50,844 nt of DNA from Armatimonadota bacterium (GCA_016235455.1 JACRKZ010000121.1:1-50844); one strand, 5' to 3'. Shown: positions 26,352 through 34,936, counted from the stretch's first letter. Made by a program: numbers and translations. The notes: generated from the letters alone by a model not told the origin.

Positions 26352-27677
26352 TCAGTCGATGGTGTAAGGCTTGCGCGGCTTGTGCTTGATCATCTCGTTG
26401 GCCGCGTCATCGCCCACGAACTTCTCGGCCTCGCCATCCCACTTGAGCTTGCGGCCAGTGCGGTAGGCCACGTTGCCCAGGTTGGCCGTGGTGGTCGACG
26501 TGTGGCCCATGGCGCATTCGGCCACGGGCGTGAGCGTCCGGTCCTTGATGCAGGCCAGCCAGTCGTCGTAGTGGCTGCCGCGCACCGGCAGCTTCACCGC
26601 GTCGGGGATGGGCTGTTCCTTGAACGTGTCCGGGAAAATCTTGGGCATCTGGCCACGGCACACATAGAGCTGCGCCTCGCTGCCGATGAACGCGATGCCG
26701 TGGTCGGTCATGATGTCGTCGGGATCGCGCTCGATCTTCTTGCCCTGCAGCCAGGCCAGGCCAAAGCCGGGGAACTCGTAGTGCGCCTCGATCTCGTAGG
26801 GCACTTCCATCGGGCTGTTCTCGGCGCGCGTGCCGGTGGCTTCGACGCTGAGGGGCTTCTCGCTGCGCATGGCCCACTGCAGGATGTCGATCATGTGGAC
26901 ACCCCAGTCGGTCATCAAGCCGCCGCCCTGATCCCAGAAGTAGCGCCAGGCGTAGTGGGCGCGGTTGTAGTCGAAGGGAATGAGAGGCGACGGCCCAAGC
27001 CAGCGATCCCAGTCGATGTCGGCCTGCTGCGCACGGTTCTTGATGGCACCGGCGTCGGTCAGGTTGAGCATGCGCGGGTTCTTCCAGCCGCGAACCTTCT
27101 TGATCTCGCCGAGTTGCCCCGAGCGCACAATCTCGACCGCCTTGCGGAAGTTGCGGTCGCTGCGCTGCTGCGTGCCGACCTGCACCTTGCGGCCGTACTT
27201 CTTGGCCTCGTTGACCAGGATGCGGCCCTCCTCCACGTCGTGCGACATGGGCTTCTCGACGTAGACGTCCTTGCCCGCGCGCACCGCGTGGATGGCGATG
27301 GTGGCATGCCAGTGGTCGGGCGTGGCCACGAGGACCGCGTCGACATCCTTGCGAGCCAGCACTTCCTTGTAGTCGATGTGCGTCTGAGGCTCGGCGCGGC
27401 CGGCAGCCTTCAGCCGGTCGACGGCCATGGCGCGGCGCCTGGCGTCGAGCTCGCAGATGCCCGTGATCTCGAACCGCTTGTCCTTGGACAGGTTCGACAG
27501 GTGGCTGCCGCCCATGCCGCCCACGCCGATGAAGGCGAGGTTCAGGCGCTCGTTGGCCGCCTCCTGGCCACGCGCCGGACGATAGCCCCAGAGGCTGCCG
27601 CCCAGGCCCAGGGTCATGCCCGTGGCCGCTGTTCGCCGCAGGAAGTCGCGCCGGTCCATGCTCGGTCGATCGTTCAT
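26352..27677 (-). CDS. Tat-exported Gfo/Idh/MocA family oxidoreductase
   Basis: 441 residues. Twin-arginine signal MDRRDFLRRTAATGMTLGLG (residues 7-26). Rossmann NAD(P) site LAFIGVGGMGGSH, the VATPDHWHATIAIHAVRAGK segment, catalytic-type EKPMSHDVEEG and the D-x-x-x-H substrate motif in DWGVHMIDILQWAM. Export by Tat implies the cofactor is bound before export. Periplasmic members with this layout oxidise sugars, often at C3; the exact substrate is unknown. ATG 27677 follows GAGAGG. It is the first gene of a unit with DUF6807 and the GH99-like hydrolase, preceded by its own promoter. Confidence 0.92.
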   Translation of the reverse strand: MNDRPSMDRRDFLRRTAATGMTLGLGGSLWGYRPARGQEAANERLNLAFIGVGGMGGSHLSNLSKDKRFEITGICELDARRRAMAVDRLKAAGRAEPQTHIDYKEVLARKDVDAVLVATPDHWHATIAIHAVRAGKDVYVEKPMSHDVEEGRILVNEAKKYGRKVQVGTQQRSDRNFRKAVEIVRSGQLGEIKKVRGWKNPRMLNLTDAGAIKNRAQQADIDWDRWLGPSPLIPFDYNRAHYAWRYFWDQGGGLMTDWGVHMIDILQWAMRSEKPLSVEATGTRAENSPMEVPYEIEAHYEFPGFGLAWLQGKKIERDPDDIMTDHGIAFIGSEAQLYVCRGQMPKIFPDTFKEQPIPDAVKLPVRGSHYDDWLACIKDRTLTPVAECAMGHTSTTTANLGNVAYRTGRKLKWDGEAEKFVGDDAANEMIKHKPRKPYTID

Positions 27678-27730
27678 AAATCCTCTCACCACAACGACTA
27701 GGACGCCGCCTCGCGCCGTGGGTTCGGCCC

Positions 27731-27760
27731 ATTGTAACTGTTCTCCCGCGCCGTGAACAA
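27731..27760 (-). promoter_or_regulatory. Predicted promoter of the Gfo-DUF6807-GH99 unit
   Basis: Minus strand TTGTTC (27755-27760), 18-base spacer, TACAAT (27731-27736), about 55 bases before the Gfo/Idh/MocA ATG. Confidence 0.5.
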
Positions 27761-27762
27761 GG

Positions 27763-27791
27763 TGGACCACGCCATCGGTCCATGGCACAAT
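27763..27791 (+). promoter_or_regulatory. Weak predicted promoter of the metzincin gene
   Basis: TGGACC (27763-27768), 17-base spacer, CACAAT (27786-27791), 18 bases before the ATG. Each box matches four of six consensus positions. Confidence 0.3.
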
Positions 27792-27809
27792 GCCCGCGTG
27801 GAGGGTCCC

Positions 27810-29699
27810 ATGCGCCGTATCGCCGCCGTGTTCGTCTGCTGGCTCGTCGTTGCGCCGCCGCTGGGCGCGGCCATCACCGTCGCCAATCACCGCGCCGACG
27901 AGACGCTGCGCTACCCCGTGGTACTGCTCACCGGCCGCGCCGACTCGGGTGATGTGGTGACCATCACCAACGCTGACAACCCGCGGCCGGATGGGCGCAA
28001 CCAGGGCCCCGTCATCGACCGGATGTTCAAGCTGCTGGTGGAGTTGCGTGGCGGGATCAACCACCTGACGTTGGCCGCCGGCGGGGAGAAGCTCGACCTG
28101 GCGCTCGAATACCGGCCCATGGTCACCGACTACAAGGTGCGCCTTGTCTACCTGACCGGCAGCGAGAAGGCTACCGCCTACCCCACGCCCAACGCCGACG
28201 ACCCGCAGAACTACCAGGCTCGGCTGCGCACCGCCGCGCGCCTCATGCAGACCTTCTGCGCCGAGGCCATGACCGCGCAGGGCTTTGGCCCGCTCACCTT
28301 CGACCTGGCCTGTGACACGCAGGGCGACCCCATCGTCGACACCGTCGCCTACCCCGAGGCCGCCGCCGATCTGCGCGCGCGCGACGCCGGCGAGCAATGG
28401 CAGCGCACCTACCAGTTGCTCGGCCGTTCGTACGCCTTTTCGCGCACCAAAGTGCTCTGCGCCAACGCCTTCATCGCCTACGACCCGGCCACCAAGCGCG
28501 CCCTGGGCCACACGGCGCTCGGCGGTGGCTCACTGGCCGTGTTTTCCACCAACCCGCTCTATGCCTGGCCGGCCAACCTGCGCGATGTGCAGCGCGCCTT
28601 CGACGATGCCACCCGCGTGGACACGGCCAAGGTCTGCGACGACACCGCCTACCGCGGCACGAACTGGGCCATGGCCGCCACGGGCATCGGCGCCTGGCTG
28701 CACGAGCTGGGCCACACCTTCGGCCTGCCGCACAGCCCCGACCCGCGCTGCATCATGTCGCGTGGGTTCGACATGTTCAACCGCGCCTTCGTGCTGCGCG
28801 AAGCACCCACGACCCGGCGCGCCGAGCCGCTGGCCTTCAAGAGTGAGCAGACCGCTTACTGGGACCCGCTGTTCGCCGAGCGCCTGTCACTCAACCCGTT
28901 CTGGCAGCCCGACGGCCCCAAGGCCTCGGGCCAGGCCGAACCGCGCGCCAAGTACGACTGGGCCACGCGCCGCCTGACGATCACGGCGCCGGCGGGCCTG
29001 GCGGCCGTGCAAGTCGAAGGACCGCAGATGCGCACCAGCCTGGCCAAGGCCCAACTAGCCGGCAAGCGCGAGTTGGTGCTGGCCAGCGCCGACCTGCGCG
29101 TCGCGCTCGAAGCGCCCGACGGCGTGAACGTCATCGCCTTCGACCGCGACGGGCGCAGCGTCTCGTTCGATGAGCGCACCGCCCGTGACCCGCGCCTCTT
29201 CGTGCGTACCTGGCAACTGGCCGCCGCGCCGCAGGCCTGGACCGCCATGCCCAAAGCGCCCACGCTCGACGACACCGCGCTCGCCACGATCATCGAGAGC
29301 CTGCGCACTCGACCCGCCACGCCGGCCAAGCTGCCCGACGCCGACCAGGCGTTGTCGCTCGACTTGGCCGCCACCTACGCCGACAACCAGACCCGCGTGG
29401 CCTACGCGCTGACCACGGTCCGGGTCGACGAGGAACGCAAGGTCAAGCTGCTGGCCGGTGGCGATGATGGCTTCCGCATCTGGCTCAACGGCGCGCTGGT
29501 GCTCGACCGCACCGGCGTGCAGGTCGTGGCCACCGACAGCGCCACGGCCGAGGTCACGCTCAAGGCCGGCGCCAACACCCTCCTCGTGGAGAGCCAGCAG
29601 GGCGGCGGCGGCTGGAACTTCGCGCTGCGCCTGACCACGCCCGACGGCAAACCGCTGCTGCTGACAACCGAGGGCAAGCTGCGCAACGCCGGGCTCTGA
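27810..29699 (+). CDS. Secreted metzincin-type zinc metalloprotease (YIL108W-like) with C-terminal WLNG domain
   Basis: 629 residues with a signal peptide (MRRIAAVFVCWLVVAPPLGA). A complete metzincin zinc site HELGHTFGLPH is at 298-308 (H298, E299, H302, H308), followed by a CIMSRGF Met-turn candidate. The surrounding sequence resembles the putative metallopeptidase family typified by yeast YIL108W (from memory). Residues about 380-460 form a jacalin-like or beta-sandwich region. Residues about 525-629 carry the GGDDGFRIWLNGALV...GGGGWNFALRL domain that also ends two other proteins in this window. GGAGGG four bases before ATG 27810 decides the start. The substrate is unknown; it may digest glycoproteins beside the glycosidases. 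Confidence 0.78.
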   Translation: MRRIAAVFVCWLVVAPPLGAAITVANHRADETLRYPVVLLTGRADSGDVVTITNADNPRPDGRNQGPVIDRMFKLLVELRGGINHLTLAAGGEKLDLALEYRPMVTDYKVRLVYLTGSEKATAYPTPNADDPQNYQARLRTAARLMQTFCAEAMTAQGFGPLTFDLACDTQGDPIVDTVAYPEAAADLRARDAGEQWQRTYQLLGRSYAFSRTKVLCANAFIAYDPATKRALGHTALGGGSLAVFSTNPLYAWPANLRDVQRAFDDATRVDTAKVCDDTAYRGTNWAMAATGIGAWLHELGHTFGLPHSPDPRCIMSRGFDMFNRAFVLREAPTTRRAEPLAFKSEQTAYWDPLFAERLSLNPFWQPDGPKASGQAEPRAKYDWATRRLTITAPAGLAAVQVEGPQMRTSLAKAQLAGKRELVLASADLRVALEAPDGVNVIAFDRDGRSVSFDERTARDPRLFVRTWQLAAAPQAWTAMPKAPTLDDTALATIIESLRTRPATPAKLPDADQALSLDLAATYADNQTRVAYALTTVRVDEERKVKLLAGGDDGFRIWLNGALVLDRTGVQVVATDSATAEVTLKAGANTLLVESQQGGGGWNFALRLTTPDGKPLLLTTEGKLRNAGL

Positions 29700-29715
29700 T
29701 CGGCACCGCAACGAG

Positions 29716-29768
29716 ACGGACCGGTATGGAGCACAGTCGTCCCTCGGCCGTGCTCCATACCGGTCCGT
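29716..29768. repeat. 19-bp perfect palindrome between convergent genes
   Basis: Arms 29716-29734 (ACGGACCGGTATGGAGCAC) and 29750-29768 are exact reverse complements with a 15-base loop. It starts 17 bases after the metalloprotease stop and ends 43 bases before the glycosidase stop, so it can serve as terminator for either strand. No T-run is present. Confidence 0.8.
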
Positions 29769-29810
29769 GTGCTGGCCGTCCATCTGACAGCGCTAGACGG
29801 GGCTTCAAGC

Positions 29811-32606
29811 CTACCGCCCGAACACGACCTCGTAGTACAGCGCCTTGTCGCGGGCGCCGTCGATGGTGAAGGCGTTGCCGGTCACGGGCACGGTGCGGCC
29901 GGTGCGTTTGCCGTCGTGGTCGAGGATGTTGACCGCGGTCACGGCCCGGCCGAGACTGATGGTCGCTTTGACCGGCTCACACAGCAGCGGCGCGTCGCCG
30001 TTGTCCAGCACCCGCTGATCCACCGAGAACACGGTGAACCGCGTGTTGGAGATTCGCGCCACCGCCGTTACCAGTGCCGTCGCCGCATTGGCGAGCGTGG
30101 CCTTGGGCTCGGTCGCGGTGACCAGCACGGACGCGTAGGGGCTGTCCAGCCGCACCTTGGTCGAGCCGAGCGTCAGGTCCTTGCCCTGGGCGAAGCCCAC
30201 CACGCCCTTGGTGCCCGCGGTGTTTATGGTGAAGTAGCCCTCCGTGGCGTTCCAGGCCAGTTCGCCCGTGGTCGAGGTGATCACGCCGTCCTTGGTGTAC
30301 TTGGCCATGTCGACAAACGTGGACGGTGTCGGCTGCGCCGTGAACTCGACCACGCAGCGGCCCGCGGCGAGCGCCGCCGCCGGCACCGCCCCGCCGAACG
30401 TCTTCACGTCGCCACGCTGCTCCACCTTGTCGGTGAAGTCGAACTTGCCCTCGGCAAGCGCCTGCGGGCTGACCCGCCGCGCCGAGACAATGTCGCCGGT
30501 CTTCACGTCACCGCGCGCCAGCATCCGCGCCAGCACTGGGTACTGCCCCAGTTGCGTCGGCGTATCGACGTTCCACACACCGAACGGCGGCCGGCCAGCG
30601 ATGGGATTCCAGGCCTGGTTGCCGCCGCCCGACTGGAACTCGTAGCTGGCATCCCAGCCTTGCAGCCCCAGCCCGTAGGCCGCAATCATCGGCGGGCCAT
30701 CGGCGCTGTACAGCGCCGGATAGACCGTGATCCACTCCGACAACCCGAACGGCCGGCCCGCCACCTGCTGCAGACCGCTGGAGAAGTAGCCGCTGCCGGG
30801 CGATTTGAGCATGGTGTCGGTGGGCTTGTCACCAAAGTAGTTGTGGCGGTCCACATAGCCGACGTTGGCGTCCGAGCGCAGGTTGTAGTAGTGCGGCAGC
30901 CCAGCCGGCGCCTGCCACGGCGAGCCGCACAGCGGGCCCTCATAGCCGGTATCGCGAATGGCCTTGGCGAAGCGCATGTAGAACTGGTTCTGCAGCTCGT
31001 GGAAGTGCGCCGCGTTGTCCAGCAGACGCTGTCGCTCGCCGCCCGTCTTGTTGGGCAGGTTGTCCTGACCGAAGAACCACGGGTTGCCCTGCAAGGCGAT
31101 GTTGCCCGCCTCGATGCTCTCATCGCCGCGTAGCGCATCGCCCCAGGCCTGCTTCAGCGCCGCGGTGGTGCCGTACTTGGCCTTCAGCCACTGGCTCCAG
31201 CGCTTGACGAAGAACGCCTTGTAGGTTGGGCAGGCGTTGACCGCGTTCTCGTTGGTGTAGAAGAAGATATCGTCTTCGTTCTGCAACTCGATGTAGCACA
31301 GCGCCGGGTCCTGCGCGTAGGTCTTGCCCGTGTACGGGTTGGGGTGCTTCAGCAGATTGACGACCATCTCGATCATCAGGTCCTGCAGGTCCGGTGCCAG
31401 GTTGATGATGGCGTAGGTGTTGCCCTGCAACTTGCCCATCAACTCGTCATAGGCCAGCAGACGGGCCTTGTTGCCGGGCCGCACCTTGACCTGGAAGCTA
31501 TGCGACCAACCGTAGTAGACGCCGGCCTTGGTCAGTTCCGCGCTGAAGTTGTCGAAGCGGTCCAGCCCTTCTGGATGCATTCTGGTCATGTCGTCCGGGT
31601 CGCCGATACCTTCCCAGCCGTTGGGGTTGGTGAACTTGTGGAAGCGCACCGCGTTCACGCCCCACTTGGCCAGGCGTTGGGCCAGGAAAGCGGCCTCGCC
31701 CTTGGCCGGCGCCGACAGCGCGTAGGACAGGTTGGTGCCAAAGAACTTGACCGGCGTGCCGTCGGCGAACTGGAAACCCTCCCCCACCATGCGCACGCCA
31801 CCGCGGCGGCCGGCGGGCTTGTCGAGCCAGTCCTGGAAGCCGACCACGCTCGGGCCGATGTCCCGAGTCGGCGTGAAGGGGAACCAGTCGGCGCCAGGCA
31901 CCACCTCCGTGTACTTGGCCAGGTCCTCGTCGCTCACCAGCAGCGCTACCGGCTCGGGGAAGGTCATGGTCAGGTCGAGGGTTCGCGTGCCCGCGGGGAA
32001 GTTGGCCTCGGCCAGGCACAGGCGCATGCCGTTGTCGAAGCGGATGGGCGCGGCCGGCGCCATGGTCATGGTGACCTGTCCGGCGGTTTTGCTGTTCAGT
32101 TCGATGCGACTGATGGCGTCGAGCCCAGCGATGCCGGCGAAGGACAGCGGGCGGCGCGTCTGCTTGCCATCGGCACCCACGAGCACCGCCTCGCCGTCAC
32201 GAGCCGACTCGTCGGTGGCGAAGCTGCTGACCAGCGCAGTCAGCGGCACATCCTTGGCCGCGGTGAGCGTGAAGTGGAAGACGACCGAGCGCGGCCCGGA
32301 CTGGCTCACCCGTTGGTTGACCGAGATGACCTGACCGGCCTCTTTGTTGGACTCAAAAAGTGAGGTGACGTCGAGCACGCCGCCGTTGCCGCGCGCCTTG
32401 GCGCCAAACCCGCGCCACGCCCAGTTCGGCCCCCAGGCCACCGGCTCACAGCGCAACCACGGCTTACCGCCGCGCAGGAACTGGAAGGCGTAGGCGTTGT
32501 CCGGGGAGACGACCACCATCCACTGGGGTGGCGCCTGCTGGGCCGCGCATGGCGCCAGCCCGCCCAGAACCACCAAACCCACCGTCAGAAGCCCACGCCA
32601 ACGCAT
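29811..32606 (-). CDS. Large secreted glycoside hydrolase (clan GH-A-like)
   Basis: 931 residues with a signal peptide (MRWRGLLTVGLVVLGGLAPCAAQ). N-terminal beta-sandwich of about 270 residues, then a (beta/alpha)8-type domain starting at FQFADGTPVKFFGTNLSYAL and WGVNAVRFHKFTNP. Two candidate catalytic carboxylates fit clan GH-A: E444 in CYIELQNEDDIFF (acid/base after Asn) and E624 in PFGLSEWITVYP (nucleophile). A C-terminal beta-rich region (about 720-931) follows. The family could be GH5-like or an unassigned relative. GGAGG lies 12 bases upstream of ATG 32606, but that site can pair with upstream sequence (see findings). It stands alone on the minus strand. Confidence 0.8.
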   Translation of the reverse strand: MRWRGLLTVGLVVLGGLAPCAAQQAPPQWMVVVSPDNAYAFQFLRGGKPWLRCEPVAWGPNWAWRGFGAKARGNGGVLDVTSLFESNKEAGQVISVNQRVSQSGPRSVVFHFTLTAAKDVPLTALVSSFATDESARDGEAVLVGADGKQTRRPLSFAGIAGLDAISRIELNSKTAGQVTMTMAPAAPIRFDNGMRLCLAEANFPAGTRTLDLTMTFPEPVALLVSDEDLAKYTEVVPGADWFPFTPTRDIGPSVVGFQDWLDKPAGRRGGVRMVGEGFQFADGTPVKFFGTNLSYALSAPAKGEAAFLAQRLAKWGVNAVRFHKFTNPNGWEGIGDPDDMTRMHPEGLDRFDNFSAELTKAGVYYGWSHSFQVKVRPGNKARLLAYDELMGKLQGNTYAIINLAPDLQDLMIEMVVNLLKHPNPYTGKTYAQDPALCYIELQNEDDIFFYTNENAVNACPTYKAFFVKRWSQWLKAKYGTTAALKQAWGDALRGDESIEAGNIALQGNPWFFGQDNLPNKTGGERQRLLDNAAHFHELQNQFYMRFAKAIRDTGYEGPLCGSPWQAPAGLPHYYNLRSDANVGYVDRHNYFGDKPTDTMLKSPGSGYFSSGLQQVAGRPFGLSEWITVYPALYSADGPPMIAAYGLGLQGWDASYEFQSGGGNQAWNPIAGRPPFGVWNVDTPTQLGQYPVLARMLARGDVKTGDIVSARRVSPQALAEGKFDFTDKVEQRGDVKTFGGAVPAAALAAGRCVVEFTAQPTPSTFVDMAKYTKDGVITSTTGELAWNATEGYFTINTAGTKGVVGFAQGKDLTLGSTKVRLDSPYASVLVTATEPKATLANAATALVTAVARISNTRFTVFSVDQRVLDNGDAPLLCEPVKATISLGRAVTAVNILDHDGKRTGRTVPVTGNAFTIDGARDKALYYEVVFGR

Positions 32607-32607
32607 C

Positions 32608-32649
32608 GCCAATCCTCCACCGCCACTCAGGGTCGAACGGTGGATTGGC
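32608..32649 (-). promoter_or_regulatory. Leader hairpin covering the glycosidase ribosome site
   Basis: In the minus-strand transcript GCCAATCCACCG (32649-32638) pairs with CGGTGG...GATTGGC (32622-32608) with a three-base bulge. The bulge and stem contain the GGAGG ribosome site. It may limit translation; no ligand pocket is evident. The rest of the 252-base gap up to 32858 shows no gene. Confidence 0.4.
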
Positions 32650-32836
32650 CTCGCCCGGCGGGGATCCTCCCGACTGTCGTGCAGCCGCGGCGGCCGCGTC
32701 TGCGGGCACCAGCGCGGGTCAGACAGCAAGACGCCGCACGCTACCGGAAGGCCCCTCAGGGCTCCCAGCGGCGCGCGGCGTCTCAAACAGTTGGTTTGAC
32801 GAAGTACCGGACAGTAGCGCGAAGCGCAACTGCCGC

Positions 32837-32859
32837 AGCGTTCGGACTAGCCGAACGCT
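32837..32859 (-). terminator. Hairpin at the end of the microprotein gene
   Basis: 9-bp perfect stem AGCGTTCGG (32837-32845) / CCGAACGCT (32851-32859) with a five-base loop, beginning at the last base of the stop codon. There is no T-run, so factor-dependent ending or RNA stabilisation is equally possible. Confidence 0.5.
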
Positions 32860-32951
32860 CAGCGCTTAGCCTTATGCCTGTTGAGGCGGCGGCGCTTCTT
32901 CATCCAGTGGGTCTTGACCTTCTTCTTGTGCTTCTTCTTGTCGCTGCTCAA
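32859..32951 (-). CDS. 30-residue Lys/Arg-rich microprotein (AURKAIP1/COX24/mS38-like)
   Basis: TTG start at 32951, preceded by GAGGGA at a suitable distance, then 30 codons ending at TGA 32859-32861. The product is almost all basic: KKKHKKKVKTHWMKKRRR in the middle and LNRHKAKR at the end. The MKKRRRLNRHKAKR tail resembles the KxRRRKMNxHKxxK core of the AURKAIP1/COX24 domain, which in mitochondria is ribosomal protein mS38 and in bacteria occurs as tiny ribosome-associated-looking proteins. Support for a real gene: a consensus promoter (33016-33044), a ribosome site, a hairpin at the stop. A role on the small ribosomal subunit is inference. Too short for most gene finders. Confidence 0.7.
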   Translation of the reverse strand: MSSDKKKHKKKVKTHWMKKRRRLNRHKAKR

Positions 32952-33015
32952 AACCGCGTCCCTCGCCGTCTGCGAATTGGTCCACCACCCGCTGGTCCAG
33001 CGGATTGGAAGCCGC

Positions 33016-33044
33016 AGAATAGACCCGGACGTGGCTGTTGTCAA
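33016..33044 (-). promoter_or_regulatory. Near-consensus promoter of the microprotein gene
   Basis: Minus strand TTGACA (33039-33044), 17-base spacer, TATTCT (33016-33021), about 65 bases before the TTG start. This is among the best promoters in the window, as expected for a highly expressed small gene. Confidence 0.65.
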
Positions 33045-33108
33045 GCCCAACGGGCCAGAGATAACCGAGCCCGGGGCCGCTCGCGGCCGAACGGCCCCGA
33101 GACGGGGC

Positions 33109-33684
33109 TCAGAAGGCCGGTCGCTCGGCGACGGTCGCGCCGCCGAAGGCACGGATGTAGGCATGCGCGGCCATGGCCATGGCCACCGGCGTGGTGATCA
33201 GCGTGCCCACCGCCACACAACCGCCAATGCTGTTGATGATGGTGTTGACGATGAGGAACAGGAGCGCCGGGCCGATGTTGGCCATGTTGAAGGCCCACGA
33301 GCGGCGCAGGCACTCCATGACGTCGGTCTCGCCGTCCGCCATGATCCAGGCCGCCCAGTAGATGCCGAAGCCGATGACCAGGCCAGGCACAACACACAGC
33401 ATCGTGCCGACCGACACCGCCACGCCGGCGATGATCATCAGCAGCAGACCGGGCACGAAGTGACTGAAGCCCTGAAAAACGTCGCCGGGCGCCACCGACT
33501 CGCCGCGTGCCGCGCGCAGGCACATGCGGTTGTAGCCGATGGCCATGGCGCCGGAGCCCAGGCCGAGTGTGAAGATGATCCCCACGACCATCAAAATGGC
33601 GCCAAGAATGAGCGCGCCGGCGTTGCGCATGAACGTCTGCCAACCCTCACCGAGGGTCGTACCGATGTCCAATGGGTGCAGCAT
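33109..33684 (-). CDS. Small multi-spanning membrane protein of unknown function
   Basis: 191 residues. A short N-terminal segment (MLHPLDIGTTLGEGWQTFMRN) precedes about four to five membrane helices, including AGALILGAILMVVGIIFTLGLGSGAMAIG and VPGLLLMIIAGVAVSVGTMLCVVPGLVIGFGIYWAAWIMAD. The conserved-looking LRRSWAFNMANIGPALLFLIVN segment recalls the DUF975/DUF4013 type of integral membrane proteins, but I cannot assign a family. AAGGAG stands nine bases before ATG 33684. Distance to the upstream gene (stop 33770) is 85 bases. No function inferred. Confidence 0.7.
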   Translation of the reverse strand: MLHPLDIGTTLGEGWQTFMRNAGALILGAILMVVGIIFTLGLGSGAMAIGYNRMCLRAARGESVAPGDVFQGFSHFVPGLLLMIIAGVAVSVGTMLCVVPGLVIGFGIYWAAWIMADGETDVMECLRRSWAFNMANIGPALLFLIVNTIINSIGGCVAVGTLITTPVAMAMAAHAYIRAFGGATVAERPAF

Positions 33685-33769
33685 CGATCTGTTCTCCTTT
33701 TCACCGCAGAACGCTTGCCGCGCTCGTGCCGCTCTAGGAGTATGCCACCATTCCGCCCTAAATGCAGGA

Positions 33770-34936
33770 CTACCCCGGTCGCGAGCCCGGATCGACCAAT
33801 GGCCCCCACTCGTCGAGCATGGCTCGGCCCACCTCGCCCACGGTGCGGAGCGCGGGCCAGTTGGGCGGCGCCACGGCCCGCACCGCGCCGAACCGCTCCA
33901 CCGCATCGCCCAGCGTCAGCCGCCCCCGCGTGAACTGGCCCAGCCGGGCCGTCTCGATCCAACTGGCCAGCAGCAGATGGCGGCCGCACCAGGGGTAGTT
34001 GCCGTAGCGCTCGGCCAGATACGTCAGGTAGTCGGCCGTGCGCTGCCAGTCAGCGGCGGTCGGCGCGGCGGTGCCGGTCAACAGTTCCGGTCGCACCGCG
34101 GTGAGGTCGAGGTCACGTTCGCCCGCGGCCAGCACCAGCGACCAGCCACCGAGGGTGATCGTGCCGTGCCACAGCACCATCAGCGCCGCCGCGCAGAGCC
34201 AGGCGGCGCGTTGGCCGACCAGCAAGTGCTCACACAGCACGAGCGGATTGGCCTGCCGGCCGCCGCGCAGCAGCAGCCACGAGCAGGACAGCGCCAGCAT
34301 CGCCACCGCCGGCAGCAACAGGCTGCCTCCGCACAGGCGTGGGGCCAGCCGCGCCGCAACCACCAGGGCCACGAGCGTGACCGCCGCCGCGCGCGGCAGG
34401 CCGCGCGGCACACGGCCCGACCAGCCCGGCCGACGCAGGGCGCCGACGGCCGTGGCCAGGCCCAGCAGACCGACCCCCACTGCCGGTCGCCACAGCCACT
34501 CGGAGCGGCCGGGCTGCAGAGGCATCAGGTTGGCCGTGACCCACCAACCGTAGAGCGGCGCCACGGTGAGCACCAGGCCGACGGCCCAGGCCACCACGGG
34601 CGGGAACACGAAGGTCATCAGCGCCGCGCCCAGCCCGAGCGACAGCCAGGCCCGCCCCCACGACAGCGTGGCCACGACGGGCACATGCTCCGCACGCATC
34701 AGGAAGTGATCGAGATCGTGCCAGACCACGCCGCCGGTGCAACTGGCCAGCACCACCAGGCCCTGCGCGACGAGCCACACGGCCAGGCCGCGGACAGCGG
34801 TGCGGCGGGCCCAGAGCGAGAGCGCCAGCCGCGAGCTGCGGCGGTGGTGGGCCAGTTCGGCCGCCTCGTGCAACGAGTAGGCACCGGCCACCAAGGCCGC
34901 CAGCACAACCACCAGGCTCTGCGGCGGGACTCCCAC
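33770..34936 (-). CDS. Polytopic membrane protein of unknown function
   Basis: 388 residues with about eight predicted membrane helices in the first 260 residues (for example SLVVVLAALVAGAYSL, GLAVWLVAQGLVVLASC, LLPAVAMLALSCSWLLL) and a soluble C-terminal tail with WQRTADYLTYLAERYGNYPW and GRLTLGDAVERFGAVRAVAPP. The helices contain scattered His and Trp (HDLDHFLMRAEH), which could bind a metal or heme, but no family pattern is recognised. GTG 34936 has GAGGAG eight bases upstream and a near-consensus promoter further up, so the start is well supported. Possibly cotranscribed with the smaller membrane protein downstream. Confidence 0.7.
   Translation of the reverse strand: MGVPPQSLVVVLAALVAGAYSLHEAAELAHHRRSSRLALSLWARRTAVRGLAVWLVAQGLVVLASCTGGVVWHDLDHFLMRAEHVPVVATLSWGRAWLSLGLGAALMTFVFPPVVAWAVGLVLTVAPLYGWWVTANLMPLQPGRSEWLWRPAVGVGLLGLATAVGALRRPGWSGRVPRGLPRAAAVTLVALVVAARLAPRLCGGSLLLPAVAMLALSCSWLLLRGGRQANPLVLCEHLLVGQRAAWLCAAALMVLWHGTITLGGWSLVLAAGERDLDLTAVRPELLTGTAAPTAADWQRTADYLTYLAERYGNYPWCGRHLLLASWIETARLGQFTRGRLTLGDAVERFGAVRAVAPPNWPALRTVGEVGRAMLDEWGPLVDPGSRPG

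Noticed and set aside
25072..26367. Rightward frame opposite the DUF6807 gene
   Set aside because: Shadow of the DUF6807 codons, with no signal peptide, motif or ribosome site.
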